From: DASVTR01 sp036382855
GTDB lineage: Bacteria; Acidobacteriota; Blastocatellia; Pyrinomonadales; Pyrinomonadaceae
Assembly: GCA_036382855.1 (NCBI GenBank)
Contig: DASVPO010000021.1
Coordinates: 1-64,000, forward strand
Direction: 5' to 3'
DNA: 64,000 nt
Below, piece by piece: positions 58,982 to 64,000 of the stretch. Each line of letters starts with the position of its first letter. The stretch's first letter is position 1. A program made the position numbers and the translations under genes. Under the pieces are notes generated by a model. That model had not been told where the DNA came from and did no database searches. It saw nothing but the letters and a program-made list of their open reading frames with translations.

Positions 58982-61213
58982 CTACTCCTCCGGCTCGTCG
59001 TTATCGTCGTCCGACTCGCCTTCCTCGTCCGGCTCATCCAACTCGGCCTCGTCGGAATCGGGCGCGTCGTCTTCCGACTCCTCCGGCTCGCCAGCTTCGT
59101 CGAAATCCCGCGCGTCTAAGGTTCCGCTCTTTCCGCCCTTGAATTGTATCACCTCCGCGACCAACCCCCGGATGTTCCAGCCCAGGTACGAGACGCAGGG
59201 CTCTTTTCCCTCGTCGGCTGCGTCTTTGTCGGCCTCGTCTTTTGCGTCGCCCACACGCTCTCTCCTCCTGCGGACTTCAAGAGGTAGCTGGCACTTCTGC
59301 TCGCAGTCGGCCGGCGAGATGTAGAAACGGCGCGGGTAATTCTTGATCTCGGGGCAGGCGCAATCCTCCTCACTGCCTTTGTCCGAGTCCGACTTTTGCA
59401 GGTCTATGTCCTCGGGCGGGACGATGAGGAGTTCACCTCTGCGCTCAGGGAAGAAGAAGAAGAAGTCGCTATCATCCCTATTCTTATCCATCTTCTCCGG
59501 CTTGACGTATCGGTAGTCGAAGCGCCGCACATTCCTGAGCGTCGCCTTGAAGAAGCTGACCAAAAAGTTGGCCCAGTCGCCACCGTCCTCCCTGGCAAAC
59601 GCGTAAGACTGGTACTCCTCAAACGCCGTCTTCACCGAATATTCCCGGGGGATGTGTTGAAGCTTGCTTAATTCGGCCCAGGAGATGTTGTAGCACCCTG
59701 CGGAGGCGCAGTTGCCGTCCTTGTCCACCGGCTCGAAGATGATTGGCTGCTCGGGCAGAGTCCAGGGGAAGTAGATTGACACGCCGTTAGAGTACTGGAG
59801 CGACGGGCCGATGTAGTAAGACTTGAGGACGAACCTCTTCGCCTTCACCTCTCTCAGGACGGCCCTGCACCACTTGGCGATCCTATCGAATTTCTGCACG
59901 ACACTCAGCATGTCCAGCGTCTTTCTCAGATGACGCATACTCAGGTTTGCTGCACTGGGAGCGTTACGCTTGTTAAGTTGTAACTCGACCCCGAAGATGT
60001 AGAACTGGTAGAGGTAATCGTTGCAGCGCTCAAGCAGCAGCGCGCAGAAGTCGTACAGGTCAACGAACCTCTCGCCCCAATAGCTCTGCGCTTCGAGCCG
60101 CGCCTGCCGGATAGCGTCGCGGATGGCGGGGTAGAGCACCTCCCCGACCTTTTTATACATGTACGCCTCCTTCTCAATGTCCTCATCGGTTGTCACCCTC
60201 AGGCCGTCCCGCATCGCCTTCGACAACCCCCGGACGGCCCACACCAGATTCCGCTGGCGGCGGAGCGTCGTCAGGTCGCAGAGTGACTGCTCGGATGAGC
60301 GGTCCATCAGCATGAAGTCAATCAGGTTGCGGGCGCACACGCGGAGCAGGCCCTTGGCGACGCGCGCCGTCGGTTTGTCCCGGAGGCGCACCACCGTGTT
60401 GATGATTTTCCTGAAGGGCCACCCGAGGGCGAGAGACAAACCCTGCGAGCCGAGGATGTACTCAACCTGCTGCCTGACCTGATAGGCGGTCTCGATGCCG
60501 TTCATAATGCAGTTGTCGCAGGCCAGAATGTCGAGTGCCGGCTTGCACTTGTAGGGCGGCTTGTCCTGAGAGCCGGGCTCTTCGGTGACAGCCTTGAGCC
60601 AATCATCGTACTGCTCCGCGTCGTCGCGCACGTCGAAATGTTTAGCCAGCACGTCTGCGAAGTCTAGCAGGCGGAGGAAGCTAGGCGGATTGTTGTCAGC
60701 CAGAAACGTGTTGCCCGCGACCGCCGTCCCGTGGCCGTAAAGGATGAGCATGTATCTGTCGGCCGGATGTTGGCCCAGCGCGAATTCGAGAAAACGCGAC
60801 AGGCCCTCCTTTACGACCGGCAACGGTGTGGGGCGGGACGTGTTTTGAGAATTGCAGAAGTCCGGGGCCTCGACGGGGTGAAATTCTAATGTTTGTAAAT
60901 CCTCAAACGTGACGAGGTCGTCATGCAGGCCCCAGTTAAGGTGCGGGTTAGGATGTGTGAAGCGGCGGCGTTTGATTTCCAGATAGCGCGCGCCCCTGGG
61001 CCTAGGAGTGTTGGCGTCGAAGCAGGCCAGCACGCGTACGTCGTCACCGCGGGGGATGTTGGCGGCTTCGAGCTGCTGTAAAACGGAGAGGGAGTTGGCG
61101 CTGAGGTTGTTGTCGCCGGCAAGATAAATCATGATCGTCCACTTGCAGCGCCGTCCGTGTGCGTCCGAGTTTTCCGCCTTGTTGGTGGTGTCAGTTCCTT
61201 CCTCCTGCGACAT
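58982..61213 (-). CDS. Clostripain-type (C11) cysteine peptidase
   Basis: A 743-residue protein with AGGAG upstream of ATG. The caspase-fold C11 domain has KWTIMIYLAGDNNL at 24-37, the catalytic His161 in ILYGHGTAVAG, and Cys235 in ILACDNCIMNGIETAYQ. There is no signal peptide, unlike secreted clostripain. The last 200 residues hold a Cys-rich segment (CACPEIKNYPRRFYISPADC) and a very acidic tail (EPEESEDDAPDSDEAELDE). It is transcribed together with the TPR-CHAT protease, so the locus has two caspase-like enzymes that might form a cascade. Confidence 0.92.
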   Translation of the reverse strand: MSQEEGTDTTNKAENSDAHGRRCKWTIMIYLAGDNNLSANSLSVLQQLEAANIPRGDDVRVLACFDANTPRPRGARYLEIKRRRFTHPNPHLNWGLHDDLVTFEDLQTLEFHPVEAPDFCNSQNTSRPTPLPVVKEGLSRFLEFALGQHPADRYMLILYGHGTAVAGNTFLADNNPPSFLRLLDFADVLAKHFDVRDDAEQYDDWLKAVTEEPGSQDKPPYKCKPALDILACDNCIMNGIETAYQVRQQVEYILGSQGLSLALGWPFRKIINTVVRLRDKPTARVAKGLLRVCARNLIDFMLMDRSSEQSLCDLTTLRRQRNLVWAVRGLSKAMRDGLRVTTDEDIEKEAYMYKKVGEVLYPAIRDAIRQARLEAQSYWGERFVDLYDFCALLLERCNDYLYQFYIFGVELQLNKRNAPSAANLSMRHLRKTLDMLSVVQKFDRIAKWCRAVLREVKAKRFVLKSYYIGPSLQYSNGVSIYFPWTLPEQPIIFEPVDKDGNCASAGCYNISWAELSKLQHIPREYSVKTAFEEYQSYAFAREDGGDWANFLVSFFKATLRNVRRFDYRYVKPEKMDKNRDDSDFFFFFPERRGELLIVPPEDIDLQKSDSDKGSEEDCACPEIKNYPRRFYISPADCEQKCQLPLEVRRRRERVGDAKDEADKDAADEGKEPCVSYLGWNIRGLVAEVIQFKGGKSGTLDARDFDEAGEPEESEDDAPDSDEAELDEPDEEGESDDDNDEPEE

Positions 61214-61709
61214 GTCTTTTCTCCTAAACTTTATGACGCGGCGTTAGACACAGACTGCCTGGCCGGCCGAGTCTGCCGCCGAGTGGTGAATAACCTCGCC
61301 TGAAATTGCGGCGTAGCGTCCTGGTCGGGTCAGGAGTCTGAAATTCGGTACAGTGTACGCCTTTTGCTTGCCAATGCAACACCGCCCGTGTCTGAGCTTT
61401 CAACAAATTATGTCGCCGGATGCGCAAATGCTTCATAAGAATTTTGTTGCAGGAATTTCTTTGAGGTAGTAAGTTCCACACACTGGTGCGGCCAGAAAAT
61501 TATTTATTATCTTTCCCGTCTGAAACGTTTCTCATACCGCGAGCATATATAGATAAGTAAGCGGGTCAGATGCCCGGCGCAGGTGAACGCTAGTGCCCCG
61601 ATAGTGTTAGCTTGTTTTTTATCACAACACTCTGCTCGGCATTAATCCCGGACTGCCCAACTTCTTATTAGCCGTGAGCCGCTCCAGCCGGTCGTCCGAG
61701 GGACAGCGC
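61214..61709. other. Divergent intergenic region
   Basis: About 500 bases between the C11 peptidase (minus) and the next + strand genes. It holds the peptidase ribosome site and AT-rich blocks suited to divergent promoters (TATATAGATAAGTAAG near 61544). No gene is supported. Confidence 0.4.
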
Positions 61710-61946
61710 ATGAATTATCGCTTACTCAAATTGAGGATTGCAGGGCCCGGCGCACAGACAGGCTTCTCCGGGCACGGGCATTTTCGGGATCAGGATTTGA
61801 ACGAGTCTGCCCCGACGCTCTACGGCTATCCTGACAATGTGCCTGACGCCACGCAATGGTTCGAGAGTAGTTTGATTAAACAGGTGATGCCGACGCGCAT
61901 CTTTTACGACATCTTCACCTGTCACAGAAACGGAGTCCATCAATGA
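61710..61946 (+). CDS. Small protein upstream of an exported protein
   Basis: A 78-residue frame (MNYRLLKLRIAGPGAQTGFS ... IFYDIFTCHRNGVHQ) with GAGGGA before its ATG. Its stop overlaps the ATG of the next gene (ATGA), so translation is probably coupled. No family recognised and no signal peptide. It could be a leader or regulatory peptide for the following protein. Confidence 0.4.
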   Translation: MNYRLLKLRIAGPGAQTGFSGHGHFRDQDLNESAPTLYGYPDNVPDATQWFESSLIKQVMPTRIFYDIFTCHRNGVHQ

Positions 61947-64000
61947 GAACCAGAGTACAGTTTGCGCTTTCGCTCATCGCTCTCTTTTGCTGGTTAAGCT
62001 GCGCAGCAGTTGCGGCCCGCGCCGCGACACCGCAACCGACGCCGACACCGCAACCGACGCCGGCACCGCTGAACACCATCAGAATCGGTCAATGCAGCAC
62101 TCAGGAAGAAATTCGCAAGCTGATTGAGGCGGAAGCGAAAAGCGGGTTGGTGTTTGATGTGCGCCCCTTTGTCGTCAATCAAACGATGGGCAAGAGGTCT
62201 TTTAGCGGCAGCAACGGGCGAGTCAGCGTCGTGCACATGAATCCTTTCGTGTTTAACTACAAAGTCACCGTTGCGCAACAAGAACTGGTGACTACAGCGC
62301 TTTCGGATTTTTCTAAAGTGCTGCTGCCGCCAAGCCTCGGCTCTGTCTTTGCGAGTCAACTCAGCCTCACTTCAGATAAGGCGAAGCCTTCGCCAACCAA
62401 ATTGAACCTCATCGAGCAGCGGTTGAATGATTTCAGCAACAGCCCATGTCAGACTGCCGGAAACCCGCTGCGCAGCACGCCCGTGTGCATCGCTTTAAAT
62501 GAAATGTTCGACGTCTTCAACCAGATCAAAAATTCTGGATTATTAAATAGGACACCGCGCGGGGCTTTATCGTCGTCCTTTGATGTCATCAACGCATCGG
62601 CATCCATCTCAATAGCCGGAGCGCCGGTAAGCAAGAACGCTGATGCGGCATTCATAGACTATGAAAAGGCAGTGAAAAAGCTACAAGACGAGGAGGCTGA
62701 CACTTACACGACCTGCCAGGCCGCCGCAGAAATCAATAAATCGTTAAGCAACTATGACTTTGAAGCCTACTTCGAAGGCATCAAGGAGGCAAAAAAAGCT
62801 ATCGCTCAAGTGTCCGTACAAGTTCAGGACCTTAGACAAATGACCGACGACTTTAAGGCTGACCCGGAGTTAAAGACCCCTATCATTCGGTGCAAGGGCT
62901 TTAACTGCGTTGACCAGTTCAACGCCTACGCCCAGGCTGCCCTTGAAGTTCTGGACCTCTACACGGAGGAGCTAGCAACTCTTCAAAGAAACGGCAATGA
63001 GATGAAACGAATATATGACCTCACCGAAGAGATGAAAGAGGAGGATGGCTGGTTTGCGCGCACCACTACCATCCCCAAGAAATTTGAATTGAGTCTGGCG
63101 ACAGTCAGCGTCAAAGCCACCAAACTATCCGAAACGTCGTCGGGCCAAGCAACTGCTGATAAGAATCGGAGCGGCAACATGGCGACAGGAGCGGGCGACC
63201 TAACGCTTCGGTCCGTTGAGACGGGCGGCGTGTCCGGCGAGAGTATTGCTGCGACAAATTCCGGCGGCAATAATTTCGCCGCTTCCGGCAATCAGGGCGG
63301 AGCATCAACTGCTGGCGGCAGCACAACGCCGCCAGCCAATAAGCCAGCCAATAAGCCGGCAGTAGCGGACGGACAGATTGTTGAGACCGTTCCCATCGGT
63401 CGTCCGCGTTTCGCGCTCTCGGCTGGCTTAGTCTACTCACCCTTGCCGCGCCGCACGTTCCAGAGCATAAAGGGCTTTACGCGCGATGCGCAGGGAAACC
63501 CAACGGGCAACGGCAGCGCCAACATCGTCGGGCTTGGCGAGAATTCTTCGCGGCGTCTGTTGCCGATGTTGCAACTCAACACGCGCCTGCTGACCTCGGA
63601 TACCGCTAGCCTCTTTTTCTCATTCGGCGTCAGCGCCAAGTACGACGACAACGTGGATGTCGAATATCTTTTCGGGCCTTCGGTCGGTTTGTTGAACGAC
63701 CGAGTTTTGGTCACGGCTGGAGTTTACGGCGGCAAAACGCAAAACCTCGTTGACAACATTGCCCTTGGCGATGTCCTGCCCGATACCATCGGCGATGCCA
63801 AGCTCTACCGCAAAAGCTACGTCTGGAAGCCCGGCTTCTCTTTTAGCTACAACTTTTCGCGCACGAAGAAGGGCGACAGTATCAGCCCGGGGACTACTTC
63901 TACCGCCAACGAGCTGAAAGATGAGATTCGCATCGGCAGCATCCCCTTCAATCTGGCGGTGGGTCTGGCCTACACCTCGCTCGAACAGCGCACCTACGAC
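61943..64000 (+). CDS. Large exported protein, 3' end outside the window
   Basis: An open frame of 686 codons runs from the ATG at 61943 to the window end without a stop. It has a signal peptide (VQFALSLIALFCWLSCAAVA) and a Pro/Thr repeat (TPQPTPTPQPTPAP). A helical central domain with Cys pairs follows (NSPCQTAGNPLRSTPVCIAL, IIRCKGFNCVDQFNAYAQAA), then a Gly/Asn/Ala-rich linker. From about residue 470 come repeated beta strands (PRFALSAGLVYSPLPRRTFQ, ASLFFSFGVSAKYDDNVDVE, KPGFSFSYNFSRTKKG) typical of an outer-membrane beta-barrel. It follows the C11 peptidase divergently and could be its exported partner. Confidence 0.72.
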   Translation, partial: MRTRVQFALSLIALFCWLSCAAVAARAATPQPTPTPQPTPAPLNTIRIGQCSTQEEIRKLIEAEAKSGLVFDVRPFVVNQTMGKRSFSGSNGRVSVVHMNPFVFNYKVTVAQQELVTTALSDFSKVLLPPSLGSVFASQLSLTSDKAKPSPTKLNLIEQRLNDFSNSPCQTAGNPLRSTPVCIALNEMFDVFNQIKNSGLLNRTPRGALSSSFDVINASASISIAGAPVSKNADAAFIDYEKAVKKLQDEEADTYTTCQAAAEINKSLSNYDFEAYFEGIKEAKKAIAQVSVQVQDLRQMTDDFKADPELKTPIIRCKGFNCVDQFNAYAQAALEVLDLYTEELATLQRNGNEMKRIYDLTEEMKEEDGWFARTTTIPKKFELSLATVSVKATKLSETSSGQATADKNRSGNMATGAGDLTLRSVETGGVSGESIAATNSGGNNFAASGNQGGASTAGGSTTPPANKPANKPAVADGQIVETVPIGRPRFALSAGLVYSPLPRRTFQSIKGFTRDAQGNPTGNGSANIVGLGENSSRRLLPMLQLNTRLLTSDTASLFFSFGVSAKYDDNVDVEYLFGPSVGLLNDRVLVTAGVYGGKTQNLVDNIALGDVLPDTIGDAKLYRKSYVWKPGFSFSYNFSRTKKGDSISPGTTSTANELKDEIRIGSIPFNLAVGLAYTSLEQRTYD

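Overview
The window looks like a chromosomal segment of a GC-rich, Gram-negative soil-type bacterium, most likely Acidobacteriota (Blastocatellia-like). That is an inference from gene content: a VWFA-related secreted protein, ECF sigma/anti-sigma pairs, CHAT-TPR proteins, a PEP-CTERM protein, and Kup with KdpDE-type potassium regulation. No rRNA gene, canonical tRNA gene or CRISPR array was seen.

Layout. (1) 1-3.8 kb: the end of an ECF sigma factor, its zinc-finger anti-sigma factor, two exported DUF4097-type proteins and dCTP deaminase. (2) 3.96-16.3 kb: a tight six-gene + strand operon. It starts with a 2091-residue protein carrying AAA ATPase, DUF4062, TIR, SLOG, Macro, Clp_N and degenerate CHAT domains. 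After it come an intact CHAT protease, a coiled-coil protein, a beta-propeller, a lidless Hsp70 and a small Pepco/Trypco-like protein. This reads as an NTP- and nucleotide-signal-controlled conflict (immunity or cell-suicide) system. (3) 16.3-20.4 kb: a Ro60 (Rsr/TROVE) locus with an uncharacterised partner gene. Three tandem Y RNAs lie just downstream, and two of them carry tRNA-like modules joined in permuted order. (4) 20.4-28.5 kb: hydrolases and a Sel1 protein, then a potassium regulon (Kup, KdpE-like regulator, membrane protein, short KdpD-like kinase, broken K+ channel) with the same operator-like element in front of two of its genes.

(5) 28.6-53.9 kb: an accessory region in which short, mostly minus-strand genes (lipoproteins, cystatin-like protein, NTF2-like, GNAT, DinB, HXXEE, small membrane proteins) are each followed by an attC-like site. 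This is an integron cassette array without a visible integrase. It is interrupted by a vWA - PP2C - beta-helix - kinase operon (30.4-35.4 kb), a VWFA-related gene with an in-frame stop, a large delta-60/FG-GAP secreted protein, and fragments of an FAD oxidoreductase and a transposase. (6) 54.2-64 kb: a second protease-centred locus with a divergent sigma factor, a membrane anti-sigma-like protein, a 1059-residue TPR-CHAT protease, a clostripain-type (C11) peptidase, and an exported protein that runs off the window.

How the genes may work together (inference). The operon at 3.96-16.3 kb couples nucleotide sensing and NAD+/ADP-ribose chemistry (TIR, SLOG, Macro) to a caspase-like CHAT protease and chaperones. 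The Ro60/Y-RNA locus beside it suggests RNA quality control or RNA-damage response. The kinase/phosphatase/vWA operon and the second CHAT/C11 locus add further stress-signalling and protease modules. The protein-level and RNA-level predictions come from motif recognition by eye; no database search was run.
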